This document shows positions 45,030 to 53,562 of a DNA stretch of 64,000 nt, in pieces (the stretch's first letter is position 1; every line of letters starts with the position of its first letter). The stretch comes from Roseateles oligotrophus. Its GTDB lineage: Bacteria; Pseudomonadota; Gammaproteobacteria; Burkholderiales; Burkholderiaceae_C. Both the position numbers and the translations under genes were made by a program. The notes below the pieces were generated by a model. It made no database searches. It was given only the letters and a program-made list of their open reading frames with translations, and was not told the origin of the DNA. The stretch covers positions 280,326 to 344,325 of the forward strand of contig NZ_JACHLP010000005.1 in the NCBI RefSeq assembly GCF_014204525.1, written 5' to 3'.

Positions 45030-46051
45030 TGGCCACCGCGCTGGTATTTGTTGACCGCGCGATTATGCGCGGCGAGATCTTCGCTGAACTGGCTGCTGCC
45101 ATCGCCACGCGCCACAAAGTACAGGGCCTTGCTGCGCGCCGGATGCAGGGCCGCCTGCAAAGAGGCCTTGCCCGGCATGGCGATGGGCGTGGGCGGCAAG
45201 CCGCCGCGGGTATAGGTGTTGAAGGGGGTGTCGGCCTGCAGATCGCGCTTGCGCAGATTGCCGTCGAAACTGGCGCCCAGGCCGTAGATGACGGTCGGGT
45301 CGGTCTGCAAAGGCATGCCGATCTTGAGCCGGTTGATGAAGACCGAGGCCACCAGACCGCGGTCGGCCGCCGTGCCGGTTTCCTTCTCGATGATGGAGGC
45401 GAGGATCAGCGCCTCCTCGGGCGACTTCAGCGGCAGGCCCTCGCTGCGGCCTTGCCAGGCAATGTCCAGCTGGGTATTCATGGCCTTGAAGGCGCGCCTG
45501 AGCACGGTCACATCGCTAACGCCCTTGCTGTACGCATAGGTGTCGGGGAAGAAGCGGCCCTCGGGCGCCAGGCCCGGTGCGCCGATGGCGGCCATCAACT
45601 CGGCATCGCTCATCGCAGCCGTGCTGGGCTTGAGCGCGGGCTGCCTGGCCAGGGCGGCGCGCACCTGGCGGAAGCTCCAGCCCTCGATCAGGCGCAGCTG
45701 CTCCAGCACCTCGTCGCCACGCACCATCTTGGCCAGCAGATCGCGTGGCGTGGCACCCTGATGGATCTCATAGCTGCCGGCGCGGATCTGGCGCGACTGG
45801 CCGGACCAGCGGAACCATTGGTAGAGCAGGCGGGCGTCCTCCTGCACCCCGGCGTTGACCCAGGCCTGGGCCACCTCGCGCGGCGGCGTGCCGGCCTCCA
45901 CCGACAACTCCACCGCCGACGCGCCCAGGCGCAGCGGCGCCTGCAACCACCACCAGGCAGCACCTGCCGCGGCGGCCGCCGCCAGGACCGCCAACACCAA
46001 GACCCACAGCAGCAAGCCGCCGAGCAGGGATCTGCCGCGCTGTTTCTTCAT
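45026..46051 (-). CDS. mltG: endolytic transglycosylase MltG
   Basis: A 341-residue inner membrane enzyme with one N-terminal helix (about 10-34) and a periplasmic YceG domain. The catalytic Glu is in the SIIEKETG motif near residue 220, with [22 protein letters not shown] split after it. It cleaves nascent glycan strands and releases terminated peptidoglycan. I chose ATG 46051, with a GAGGA site, over the upstream TTG. It is the first gene of the operon and divergent from ygfZ. Confidence 0.93.
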   Translation of the reverse strand: MKKQRGRSLLGGLLLWVLVLAVLAAAAAAGAAWWWLQAPLRLGASAVELSVEAGTPPREVAQAWVNAGVQEDARLLYQWFRWSGQSRQIRAGSYEIHQGATPRDLLAKMVRGDEVLEQLRLIEGWSFRQVRAALARQPALKPSTAAMSDAELMAAIGAPGLAPEGRFFPDTYAYSKGVSDVTVLRRAFKAMNTQLDIAWQGRSEGLPLKSPEEALILASIIEKETGTAADRGLVASVFINRLKIGMPLQTDPTVIYGLGASFDGNLRKRDLQADTPFNTYTRGGLPPTPIAMPGKASLQAALHPARSKALYFVARGDGSSQFSEDLAAHNRAVNKYQRGGQ

Positions 46052-46132
46052 TCCCAATCCTCAAAGCCCTCAAATCCCAATTCTTTGCCCTTCCGAGTCC
46101 GGGTGGAATCGGGCGCTGATGATAATCAGGTC

Positions 46133-47092
46133 ATGAGCACTTCAACTCCCAACACCACGACTATTTCCGGCGCCCTGCGTCTGACGGACTGGGGCCTGAT
46201 CCGCGCCGAAGGGCCGGAGGCCGCCAAATTCCTGCACGGCCAGCTGACCCAGGACTTTGAGCTGCTGGGCCCGGGCCAGGCCCGCCTGGCCGGTTTCTGC
46301 ACCGCCAAGGGCCGCTTGCTGGCCACGCTGATCGCCTGGAAAAACGGCCCCGAGAGCATCGATCTGGCCCTGCCGCTGGAGCTGCTGCCCGGCATTCTGA
46401 AGCGCCTGTCCATGTTTGTGCTGCGCGCCAAATGCAAGCTGCGCGACGCCACGGCCGAGCAAAGCCTGTGGGGCTTGAGCGGCGCGGCCGCCCAGGCCTG
46501 GCTGGCCGAGGCCGCACCCGCCCAGCGCTGGGGCCGCCAGGTCACGGCCGCCGGCGCCACCGTTGTGCGCCTGCCGGACGGCACGAGCGAGGCCGGCGCC
46601 CTGCCGCGCTTTTTGCTGGCCCAAGCCCCCGAGGCCGCCGCCCCGGCCCTGCCCGAGTTGTCGGCCGCCGACTGGCAATGGCAGGAGGTGCAGGCCGGCC
46701 TGGCCTGGGTGCGCGCCGCCACCAGCGAGGCCTTTGTGCCGCAGATGCTGAATCTGGAACTGCTGGAGGGCGTGAACTTCAAAAAAGGCTGCTACCCCGG
46801 CCAGGAGATCGTCGCCCGCAGCCAGTACCGCGGCACGCTGAAGCGCCGCACCCATCTGTTTGAGCTGGCGGGTGCGGCCCAGATCGGCCAGGAAATCTTC
46901 CACAGCGAGGACCCCGAGCAACCCGCCGGCCTGGTCGCCGCCGCGGCCCAGCGCGAGGGCCAGGGCCTCTTGCTGGCCGAGGTCAAGATCGCCGCGCTGG
47001 AGTCCGGCAGCCTGCATCTGGGCGCGGCCGACGGCCCGGCCCTGCAGGCCCGCGCCCTGCCCTACGCCATCCCGCTCAATTCCGAGGTTTGA
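46133..47092 (+). CDS. ygfZ: YgfZ-type folate-binding protein
   Basis: A 319-residue protein related to aminomethyltransferase GcvT. The family-defining KGCYPGQE motif is near residue 220, and the start RLTDWGLIRAEGPEAAKFLHGQ is typical. YgfZ uses tetrahydrofolate to help assemble or repair Fe-S clusters in enzymes such as MiaB. The ATG at 46133 was chosen because the conserved N-terminus begins there. It is divergent from mltG and overlaps the DUF4936 gene. Confidence 0.93.
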   Translation: MSTSTPNTTTISGALRLTDWGLIRAEGPEAAKFLHGQLTQDFELLGPGQARLAGFCTAKGRLLATLIAWKNGPESIDLALPLELLPGILKRLSMFVLRAKCKLRDATAEQSLWGLSGAAAQAWLAEAAPAQRWGRQVTAAGATVVRLPDGTSEAGALPRFLLAQAPEAAAPALPELSAADWQWQEVQAGLAWVRAATSEAFVPQMLNLELLEGVNFKKGCYPGQEIVARSQYRGTLKRRTHLFELAGAAQIGQEIFHSEDPEQPAGLVAAAAQREGQGLLLAEVKIAALESGSLHLGAADGPALQARALPYAIPLNSEV

Positions 47093-47388
47093 GCGAGCCG
47101 GCCGAGGTGGAGCTCTACGTCTACTACAAGCTCGCCGGCGCGCAGCGGCAGGCGGCCCTGGCCGCGTTTGCAGCCGCCTGCCAAGGCCTGAGCGAGCCCC
47201 GGCCACGCCTGCTGCTGCGGCAGGATGAGGATCCGGCAACAGCCCTGGAGACCTGGATGGAGATCCACACGGGGCCGCGGGCCGAGCAGACCGAGGCCGC
47301 CTTGGCCACGGCCCTGGCGCCCTTTGTTCAGGGTGGTCAGCGGCATATCGAAAGATTTGTGCCGCTGAGCCCGCTCACAAGCGCCTGA
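47089..47388 (+). CDS. DUF4936 family protein
   Basis: A 99-residue protein in which ELYVYYKL at the start and TWMEIHTG in the middle match the DUF4936 pattern of small conserved betaproteobacterial proteins of unknown function. The start is a TTG overlapping the ygfZ stop. An internal GTG at 47107 is an alternative. Its 3' end overlaps the convergent thioesterase-GNAT gene by 14 bases. Confidence 0.78.
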   Translation: MSEPAEVELYVYYKLAGAQRQAALAAFAAACQGLSEPRPRLLLRQDEDPATALETWMEIHTGPRAEQTEAALATALAPFVQGGQRHIERFVPLSPLTSA

Positions 47389-48250
47389 CCATCTCCACAT
47401 GGCCGATGCCGGCCTCTTCAAAGACGGGGCCGCGCTGCACAAAACCGGCGCGGGTGTAAAAGCCCGCGGCCGAGATCTGCGCGTGCAGGATGATCTCGCG
47501 ATAGCCCATCTCGCGGCCGCGCTGCAGCAAGGCCTCCAGCACCTCGCGGCCCACCCGGCTGCCGCGCATATTGCGCAGCACGGCCATGCGGCCGACCTTG
47601 GCGACGCCGGGCACATGTTCCAGCAAACGACCGGTAGCCAGGGCCTTGCCAAAACGGTTGAAGGCGACGGCGTGCAAGCAGCTTTCATCGGCGGCGTCCC
47701 ATTCCATCTCGGCGGGGATCTGCTGCTCTTGCACAAAGACTTCCTGACGGATGGCGCGGGCATGCGGACCCAGATCGCTCCACGGGCCCAGCCGGACCTC
47801 GACGACAGACTCGCCCGCCTCAAAACCCTCCAGCAGCTTGCGCAGTTCCAGCGGCACCGGCTTGGGGCTCTGAGTCTTGCCATCGGCAAAAACATAAATC
47901 AGCTCGCCATGCACCAGCAACTGCTCGCCGCGGAAGACGGCGGCCCTCATCTGGATGGAGCTGTTGCCGATGCGCTCGCAGCGGATGGCGACGTCCAGCA
48001 ACTCGTCATAACGCGCCGAACCCAGGTACTCCAGCGTGGACTTGCGCACGAATAGATCGCCGCCCAGCTCCGCCATGGTCTCGGCATAAGGCATGGCCAT
48101 GGCGCGCCAGTAGGCGCTGGCGGCGGTGTCGAAATAACTCAGGTAATGGCCGTTGAAGACGATTTGCTGGGCATCGACCTCGACCCAGCGCACGCGCAGG
48201 CGCTCGGCAAAGCGGAAGTCCTGCCGGCGCAGGCCTTTTTTCTCGGTCAT
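47375..48250 (-). CDS. fused hotdog thioesterase - GNAT acetyltransferase
   Basis: A 291-residue two-domain protein. Residues 15-145 are a YbgC/FcbC-type acyl-CoA thioesterase (RVRWVEVDAQQIVFNGHYLSYFD at its start, including the active-site Asp). Residues 155-291 are a GNAT domain with the acetyl-CoA loop RNMRGSRVGREVLEALL and the AGF...GPVFEEAG end. It probably acts on acyl-CoA or acyl-ACP and acetyl-CoA, but the substrates are unknown. It overlaps the hydrolase gene by four bases (ATGA). Confidence 0.9.
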   Translation of the reverse strand: MTEKKGLRRQDFRFAERLRVRWVEVDAQQIVFNGHYLSYFDTAASAYWRAMAMPYAETMAELGGDLFVRKSTLEYLGSARYDELLDVAIRCERIGNSSIQMRAAVFRGEQLLVHGELIYVFADGKTQSPKPVPLELRKLLEGFEAGESVVEVRLGPWSDLGPHARAIRQEVFVQEQQIPAEMEWDAADESCLHAVAFNRFGKALATGRLLEHVPGVAKVGRMAVLRNMRGSRVGREVLEALLQRGREMGYREIILHAQISAAGFYTRAGFVQRGPVFEEAGIGHVEMVRRL

Positions 48251-49155
48251 GGTTTGAGAGCCTCCTTGAGGGCCTTTGCGCAATCGTCCAAGGCAGTCAA
48301 AGCCTCGGGAATGGCGCGGCCCATTTTGATGAAATCGTGCGTGACGCCACGCACCAGTTCCAGGCTCACAGTATTACCGCTGGCGCGCAGGGTATCGGCG
48401 TAAACAATACCCTCGTCCACCAGCGGATCGCATTCGGCCAGCAGCAAGAAGGCGGGCGCCAGATCGCTGTGCTCGGCCGCCTCCTGCGGGGCGAAACGCC
48501 AGTCACGCCGGTGGTTTCTGGGAATGTAGTGGTTGAAGAACCAGGCTATAGACGCCGCCTCCAGCAAGAAGCCGTTGGCAAACAGCTTGTGCGAGGGCGT
48601 GTCGGCATGGGCGCCGGTGCCGGGGGTGATCAGCAATTGCAGGGCCAGGGGCAGCTGGATATCGCGCGCATGCAGGGCCGCCACCGCCGCCAGCGTGCCG
48701 CCCGCGCTATCGCCACCCACGGCCAGGCGGCTAGCGTCCAGCCCCCACTGACCGCCCTGCTCGGCCAGCCAGCGCATGGCGGCCCAGCTATCGTCCACCG
48801 CCGCCGGGAAGGGGTGCTCGGGCGCCAGCCGGTAATCCAGCGACACCACCGCCACGCCGCTGCGCAAGGCCAGTTGCCGGCACAGGCTGTCGTGGGTCTC
48901 GATGCTGCCTATGGTGAAGCCTCCGCCGTGCAGATAAAGCAGCACCGGCAGGCGCTCTGCCGAACTGGCGTAGAGGCGCGCCGGCAGCGGGCCGGCCGGG
49001 CCGGGGATCTGCACATCCTCCACCCGGGCCAGGGGGGCGCGCGGCAGGTCCAGGATCTCGGCACCCATCAAATAGGCGATGCGCGCCTCGCTGGGGCTCA
49101 GGCTGTGGAAGGGGCGGCGATGCGCCCGCTGTATCCGTTCCAACACACCGGCCAT
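48247..49155 (-). CDS. alpha/beta hydrolase, HSL-type esterase
   Basis: A 302-residue esterase of the hormone-sensitive-lipase family. The oxyanion motif HGGGFTIGS is near residue 82, the nucleophile elbow GDSAGG near 150, the Asp in ECDPLVDEG near 248 and the His in GVTHDF near 280. The ATG at 49155 gives a family-like length; upstream TTG starts are possible because some homologues are slightly longer. It is divergent from the alcohol dehydrogenase gene and co-transcribed with the thioesterase-GNAT fusion. Confidence 0.88.
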   Translation of the reverse strand: MAGVLERIQRAHRRPFHSLSPSEARIAYLMGAEILDLPRAPLARVEDVQIPGPAGPLPARLYASSAERLPVLLYLHGGGFTIGSIETHDSLCRQLALRSGVAVVSLDYRLAPEHPFPAAVDDSWAAMRWLAEQGGQWGLDASRLAVGGDSAGGTLAAVAALHARDIQLPLALQLLITPGTGAHADTPSHKLFANGFLLEAASIAWFFNHYIPRNHRRDWRFAPQEAAEHSDLAPAFLLLAECDPLVDEGIVYADTLRASGNTVSLELVRGVTHDFIKMGRAIPEALTALDDCAKALKEALKP

Positions 49156-49260
49156 GCGCGGTGTCAACAAGCTGCTACCCAAGAATGCTCTCCATCCACT
49201 ACGCTCGCACAGGTCGGCAAGCCAGCCCGGCAGTTTGCCAGAGCCTTGAAAGCACAAAGC

Positions 49261-50409
49261 ATGGCCATGATCCAGTACCTGACCCAGATCCATTTGGACT
49301 TCGGCGCCAGCGCCCTGCTGCCCCAGGAATGCCTGCGTCTGGGCATGTTGCGGCCGCTGATCATCAGCGACGCCGGCGTGCGCGCCGCCGGTGTGCTGGA
49401 CCAAGCCATGGCCGGCTGGCTGACGCCGCGCCCGCCGGTCTTCGACGCCACACCCGCCAACCCCACCGAGGCGGCCGTGCGCGAGGCGGTGGCGCTATGC
49501 CAGCGCGAGCACTGCGATGGCCTGGTGGCCATAGGCGGCGGCTCCAGCATGGACCTGGCCAAGGGCGTGGCCCTGGCCGCCACCCACGAAGGCCCGTTGC
49601 GGCGCTATGCCACCATCGAGGGCGGCAGCGGCCTGATCAGCTCCAACGTGCTGCCCATGGTGGCCGTGCCCACCACGGCCGGCACCGGCAGCGAGGTAGC
49701 GCGCGGCGCCATCCTGATCGTCGACGATGGCCGCAAGCTGGGCTTCCACAGCTGGGAGCTGATGCCCAAGCTGGCCCTCTGCGACCCCGCCCTGACCCTG
49801 GGCCTGCCACCCGGCCTGACGGCGGCCACCGGCATGGACGCCATCGCCCATTGCATGGAGACCTTTATGTCGGCCGCCGTGAACCCACCCGCCGACGGCA
49901 TCGCCCTGGACGGCCTGCGCCGCGGCTGGGCCCATATCCTGCGCGCCACCCGCGATGGCCAGGACCGCGAGGCCCGCTGGCAGATGATGAGTTGCAGCAT
50001 GCAGGGCGCCATGGCTTTTCAGAAAGGCCTGGGCTGCGTGCATTCGCTCAGCCACAGCCTGGGCGGCCTCAACCCGCGCCTGCATCACGGCACGCTGAAC
50101 GCCCTCTTCCTGCCGGCCGTCGTGCGCTTCAATGCCGCCGCGCCCAGCATGGCGGCCGAAGACCGCCTGGCCCGCATGGCCCATGCCATGGGCCTGAGCG
50201 GCTGCGGCGCCGACGGCGAGGCGATTGCACAGGCCATTCGCACGCTGAACGCCGCACTGGGCCTGCCCAGCGGCCTGGCCGCCCTGGGCGTGGGGCCAGA
50301 GCTGTTCGAGCGCATCATCGACGGCGCCATGGCCGACCACTGCCACAAGAGCAATCCGCGCCTGGCGACGCGGGCGGACTACCAAACCTTGCTCGAACAG
50401 TCGCTCTGA
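49261..50409 (+). CDS. iron-containing alcohol dehydrogenase
   Basis: A 382-residue group III alcohol dehydrogenase. NAD-binding GGGSSMDLAKG is near residue 98, PTTAGTGSE near 140, and metal ligands are in MDAIAHCMETF (D and H) and CVHSLSHSLGG with a later HHG. It oxidises alcohols or reduces aldehydes. Substrate is not predictable. The double ATG at 49261/49267 gives a two-residue uncertainty. Confidence 0.92.
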   Translation: MAMIQYLTQIHLDFGASALLPQECLRLGMLRPLIISDAGVRAAGVLDQAMAGWLTPRPPVFDATPANPTEAAVREAVALCQREHCDGLVAIGGGSSMDLAKGVALAATHEGPLRRYATIEGGSGLISSNVLPMVAVPTTAGTGSEVARGAILIVDDGRKLGFHSWELMPKLALCDPALTLGLPPGLTAATGMDAIAHCMETFMSAAVNPPADGIALDGLRRGWAHILRATRDGQDREARWQMMSCSMQGAMAFQKGLGCVHSLSHSLGGLNPRLHHGTLNALFLPAVVRFNAAAPSMAAEDRLARMAHAMGLSGCGADGEAIAQAIRTLNAALGLPSGLAALGVGPELFERIIDGAMADHCHKSNPRLATRADYQTLLEQSL

Positions 50410-50552
50410 TCGCTCCGCTTGAGCTGCGGGATTTTCCTAGGATTCAAACGTGGGGGGGCCATGAGCCGAGCGCAAGCTGGGCCGATAAATTCAAGTCGTC
50501 GAAGATGAAAGTCAATGTCGGCGATCGCTTCGCAACCGATGGGAGTTTTGTT

Positions 50553-51107
50553 ATGGCATTGCGTACACCATTTCGTCTGCTCGCGGCTACGGCGACTTTC
50601 AGCCTGCTGGCGATCACCGGCCATGTCCAGGCGGCCACCTATACGATGACCGGCGACACCACCGGCGCCCCCACCTTCAACCGGCCCGTGCAGGGGCTCG
50701 GCTCCTTGTCGGGCGTGGGCACGGCCGTGCATTACCAGACCTTTTCCTTCAGCGTCGACACCTCAGGCAGCTACAGCTTCACCAGCCTGGCCTCGCCCAC
50801 CTGGGACAACTTCCTGATCCTGTACCACACCAGCTTCAATCCCGCTGCGGCCTTGTCCAATGCGGTCATCGCCAACGATGATTCGCCGAGTGTTGGTTCG
50901 TCCGCGTTCACGACCAACCTGAGCTCAGGGACGCAGTACATCCTGGTGACCACCGGCTTTGGCAATAATCATTTTGGCGCCTACACCGACACCATCACCG
51001 GCCCCGGCAATGTAGTCGCCGTGCCCGAGCCCGAAAGCTATGCCTTGATGGGCGCCGGCCTGGGCTTGCTGGCCTGGGTTTCGCGCCGCCGCCAAGCCAA
51101 GGCTTGA
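50553..51107 (+). CDS. PEP-CTERM sorting domain protein (second)
   Basis: A 184-residue exported protein. The ATG at 50553 (GGGAG site) begins a signal peptide ending VQAA. The C-terminus has VPEPESYALM, a hydrophobic helix and RRRQAKA, a PEP-CTERM tail. The middle is rich in Ser and Thr and resembles FxDxF-type PEP-CTERM proteins. It is expected at the cell surface after exosortase processing. A terminator follows. Confidence 0.9.
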   Translation: MALRTPFRLLAATATFSLLAITGHVQAATYTMTGDTTGAPTFNRPVQGLGSLSGVGTAVHYQTFSFSVDTSGSYSFTSLASPTWDNFLILYHTSFNPAAALSNAVIANDDSPSVGSSAFTTNLSSGTQYILVTTGFGNNHFGAYTDTITGPGNVVAVPEPESYALMGAGLGLLAWVSRRRQAKA

Positions 51108-51129
51108 TGGCCCGCTGACCGCCAATGAA

Positions 51130-51160
51130 AAGAGCCCGGTGATGCCGGGCTCTTCGGTTT
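51130..51160 (+). terminator. terminator of the second PEP-CTERM gene
   Basis: AAGAGCCCGG and its complement pair around TGATG, followed by CGGTTT. The stem is strong, but the T-run is weak. Confidence 0.7.
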
Positions 51161-51192
51161 CCGACGGGGTCCGCTTAGATGCAGCGTTATAG

Positions 51193-51207
51193 TGAGAATT
51201 ATTCTCA
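51193..51207. promoter_or_regulatory. Fur box upstream of the fecI-like gene
   Basis: TGAGAATTATTCTCA is a perfect 7-1-7 palindrome matching the common Fur variant GAGAATNATTCTC. It lies 33 bases before the chosen GTG start of the sigma factor, so the cassette should be iron-repressed. Confidence 0.82.
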
Positions 51208-51239
51208 TTTGCTCCTTGCCCAGCCCGCTGCATCTTCCC

Positions 51240-51749
51240 GTGACCACCCATACCGCCCCGCTTCACGGCCAAATTCATCTCCTTTGCAGCGAGCACCACG
51301 GCTGGTTGTTGGGCTTCCTGCGCAGGAAGCTGGGCTGCAGCCACCGGGCGGCCGATCTGGCACAGGATACTTTTGTTCGCCTGCTCGCAACGGGTACCCC
51401 GGCCATCATCGAAGAGCCGCGCGCCTATCTGAGCACGGTCGCCAAGGGCTTGCTGATCAACTGGTACCGGCGCCAGGCGCTGGAGCGTGCCTATCTGGAG
51501 GCGCTGGCCCTGCTGCCCGAGCCGCTGGCCCCGTCGGAAGAGCAGCGCGCCCTCATCCTCGAAACCCTGCATGCGGTAGACGCCATGCTGGACGCGCTGC
51601 CGGCACAGGTCCGGCGCACCTTCCTGCTCTCGCAGATCGAGGGCCTGGGCTATGAAGACATCGCGCAGCAGCTGGGCGTCTCGCTATCCACCGTCAAGCG
51701 CCATATGAAGCTGGCCTTCCGGCAATGCCTGGAGCTGGTCGAAACATGA
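51240..51749 (+). CDS. FecI-type ECF sigma factor
   Basis: A 169-residue ECF sigma factor. Region 2 (HGWLLGFLRRKLGCSHRAADLAQDTFVRLL split) and region 4 (GLGYEDIAQQLGVSLSTVKRHMKLA) are clear. I chose the GTG at 51240; the longer GTG at 51192 lies within the Fur box, so it is unlikely. It overlaps the fecR-like gene by ATGA. It directs transcription of the siderophore receptor when FecR senses the loaded receptor. Confidence 0.88.
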   Translation: MTTHTAPLHGQIHLLCSEHHGWLLGFLRRKLGCSHRAADLAQDTFVRLLATGTPAIIEEPRAYLSTVAKGLLINWYRRQALERAYLEALALLPEPLAPSEEQRALILETLHAVDAMLDALPAQVRRTFLLSQIEGLGYEDIAQQLGVSLSTVKRHMKLAFRQCLELVET

Positions 51750-52699
51750 GCGGCAATGCCATCCCGCCCCGCATCCTCGATGAAGCCGCCGATTGGCTGA
51801 GCCGCCTGGCTGCCGATGACGCCAGCGATGCCGACCGCGCCGCCTGCGAGCGCTGGCGCCAGCGCAGCCCCGAGCATGCCCGCGCCTGGGCGCGCGCCCA
51901 GGCCCTGCTCGACAAGCTGGGCTCCCTGCCCCCCGGCCTGGCCATGCCTGCGCTGAACCGGCCAGCCAAGGTGGGCCGCCGCGCTGCGCTGGCCAAGCTC
52001 GCCGCGCTGCTGCTGGTGCTGCCCGGCGGCTGGGCCGGCTGGCGGCTGGCCGAGGACCATGGCTGGGCGGCCGAGCACCGCAGCGCCGCTGGCGAAGGCC
52101 GCGAGCTGCTGCTGGCCGATGGCAGCCGCCTCAGGCTGGACACGGCCACCGCCGTCGATGTGCGTTATGACGCCACCCAGCGCCTGCTGCAACTGCGTGC
52201 CGGCCAGATTCTGGTGGAAACCGCAACACAAACCGCACCCTTTCGCGTTGCCACGTCGCAGGGCCGCATGCAGGCCCTGGGCACGCGCTTTGGCGTGCGC
52301 ATCGCCAATGGCCGCACACAGCTGACGGTGCTGGAAGGCATGGTGCGCATCGAACCCTTGAGCGGCGCCCCGCAGTTGCTGAAAGCGGGCGAACAGGCGA
52401 CGTTCAGCGCCCAGGCCGTCGGCCCCGTCAGCCACCTCGACGCGGCCAGCACGGCCTGGACACGCGGCATGCTGCTGGCCGACAAGATGCCGCTGGCCGT
52501 GCTGGCCGCCGAGCTGGCGCGTTACCGCCGCGGCATCATCCACTGCGAGCCAGCCATCGCCGGCCTGCCCGTCTCGGGCGCCTTCCCCGTCGGCGACAGC
52601 CAGGCCACCGACCGCGCGCTAACCATGCTGGTCTCCACCTACCCGGTCGAGGCCAAGCTGCGGCTGCGCGGGCTGTGGGTGAGCTTGGCGGCGCGCTAG
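51746..52699 (+). CDS. FecR-type anti-sigma/sensor protein
   Basis: A 317-residue inner membrane regulator. The N-terminal cytoplasmic DUF4880 domain binds the sigma factor (ILDEAADWLSRL ... RQRSPEHARAWARAQ). A helix near residues 80-100 follows, then a periplasmic FecR domain (GEGRELLLADGSRLRLDTAT; APFRVAT; GTRFGVR) and a C-terminal STN-like part. It links the receptor at 53563 to the FecI-like sigma factor. Confidence 0.92.
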   Translation: MSGNAIPPRILDEAADWLSRLAADDASDADRAACERWRQRSPEHARAWARAQALLDKLGSLPPGLAMPALNRPAKVGRRAALAKLAALLLVLPGGWAGWRLAEDHGWAAEHRSAAGEGRELLLADGSRLRLDTATAVDVRYDATQRLLQLRAGQILVETATQTAPFRVATSQGRMQALGTRFGVRIANGRTQLTVLEGMVRIEPLSGAPQLLKAGEQATFSAQAVGPVSHLDAASTAWTRGMLLADKMPLAVLAAELARYRRGIIHCEPAIAGLPVSGAFPVGDSQATDRALTMLVSTYPVEAKLRLRGLWVSLAAR

Positions 52700-52710
52700 T
52701 GGCGCAGCCG

Positions 52711-53025
52711 CTAAACGACGATCGCCAGACCTCGTTCCTGGACCAGCCGCAGCAGCTTCAAGGCCGTGCCCGTGGGTCGCTTTTGTCCGATCTCCCACTT
52801 CTGGACGGTAGACAGGCTGGTGTTCAGAAGCCGGGCAAAAACAGCCTGGCTGACCTGCGAGGCCTCGCGAATCTTCTTGATCTCCTCCGGCCGCAGCGGC
52901 TCGATTGGCGGCAGGCACAGCCGGTCAAACTCGCGCAGCGTGATCCTGTCCATCGCACCCGCCTCATGCAGGCCCCGCGCCGTCTCGTGCATGGCTTCGA
53001 GAATGGCAGATTTGGTCTTACGCAT
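52711..53025 (-). CDS. HigA-type antitoxin, Xre family
   Basis: A 104-residue protein with a helix-turn-helix (VSQAVFARLLNTSLSTVQKWE near residues 57-75) of the HigA/RelB2-like antitoxin group. It overlaps the toxin gene by 8 bases, being second in the operon as in higBA systems. It should neutralise the toxin and repress the operon through the palindrome at 53405-53421. Confidence 0.85.
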   Translation of the reverse strand: MRKTKSAILEAMHETARGLHEAGAMDRITLREFDRLCLPPIEPLRPEEIKKIREASQVSQAVFARLLNTSLSTVQKWEIGQKRPTGTALKLLRLVQERGLAIVV

Positions 53026-53392
53026 CACAGAACACCTCAATCAATTCACCCGCCTGTTCGGCCTTCGCAAGCGCTGGCCCGGTCAGCGACAGCAGATGTG
53101 CCGCCATCGCCTTCAACGCGGCCTCCTCGTCCTTGTCGATATTGCTGCGCTCATTTTTCGCGAAGCCATAAACAAAGACCCAGCGATCACCCTTGTTGGT
53201 GGCGACCAAGGTGCGGAAACCACTGCTCTTCCCTTGTCCAGGGCGCGCCACCCGCTTCTTGAACAGACCGCCGCCGAGGTCTGCATCGAACAAACCGTCC
53301 AGCATTTCACGCACAGCCGCACAGAGGCTTGAGGGCGCCAAGCCCTGCTTGCGCGACCAGCGGTCGAACCAGCGGGTTTTGTAAATCGCCAT
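53018..53392 (-). CDS. RelE/HigB-type toxin
   Basis: A 124-residue protein of the RelE-like family (DUF1044 type): MAIYKTRWFDRWSRKQGL at the start and DADLGGGLFKKRVARPGQGKSSGFR split in the middle, with GDRWVFVYGFAKNERSNI. It probably cleaves mRNA. The start could also be the ATG three codons earlier (53401), but a TATAAA sequence directly upstream suggests the message begins at about 53395. It is inserted between the fecR-like and receptor genes on the opposite strand. Confidence 0.83.
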   Translation of the reverse strand: MAIYKTRWFDRWSRKQGLAPSSLCAAVREMLDGLFDADLGGGLFKKRVARPGQGKSSGFRTLVATNKGDRWVFVYGFAKNERSNIDKDEEAALKAMAAHLLSLTGPALAKAEQAGELIEVFCDA

Positions 53393-53404
53393 GCCCTGCA
53401 TTTT

Positions 53405-53421
53405 ATAGCACTAAGTGCTAT
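53405..53421 (-). promoter_or_regulatory. 17-bp palindrome, toxin-antitoxin operator
   Basis: ATAGCACTAAGTGCTAT is a perfect 17-base palindrome overlapping the putative -10 TATAAA of the toxin-antitoxin operon. It is the likely antitoxin binding site. Confidence 0.7.
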
Positions 53422-53562
53422 TAATTTAAGCCTTCCACAGGCCCCTATTTAGCTACCCGGCCAGGATTGATCGCAAAGGCTGACACTTTTTTCGTTCTCG
53501 GCTGGCAAGGGGATGAGACCTCTCATTCATTCCCTTCTTCCTTGACCGAAAGCAGCCATCCC

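Noticed and set aside
51192-51239. Longer start for the FecI-like sigma factor at GTG 51192
   Set aside because: The codon lies inside the Fur palindrome, and the extra 16 residues do not match family N-termini.
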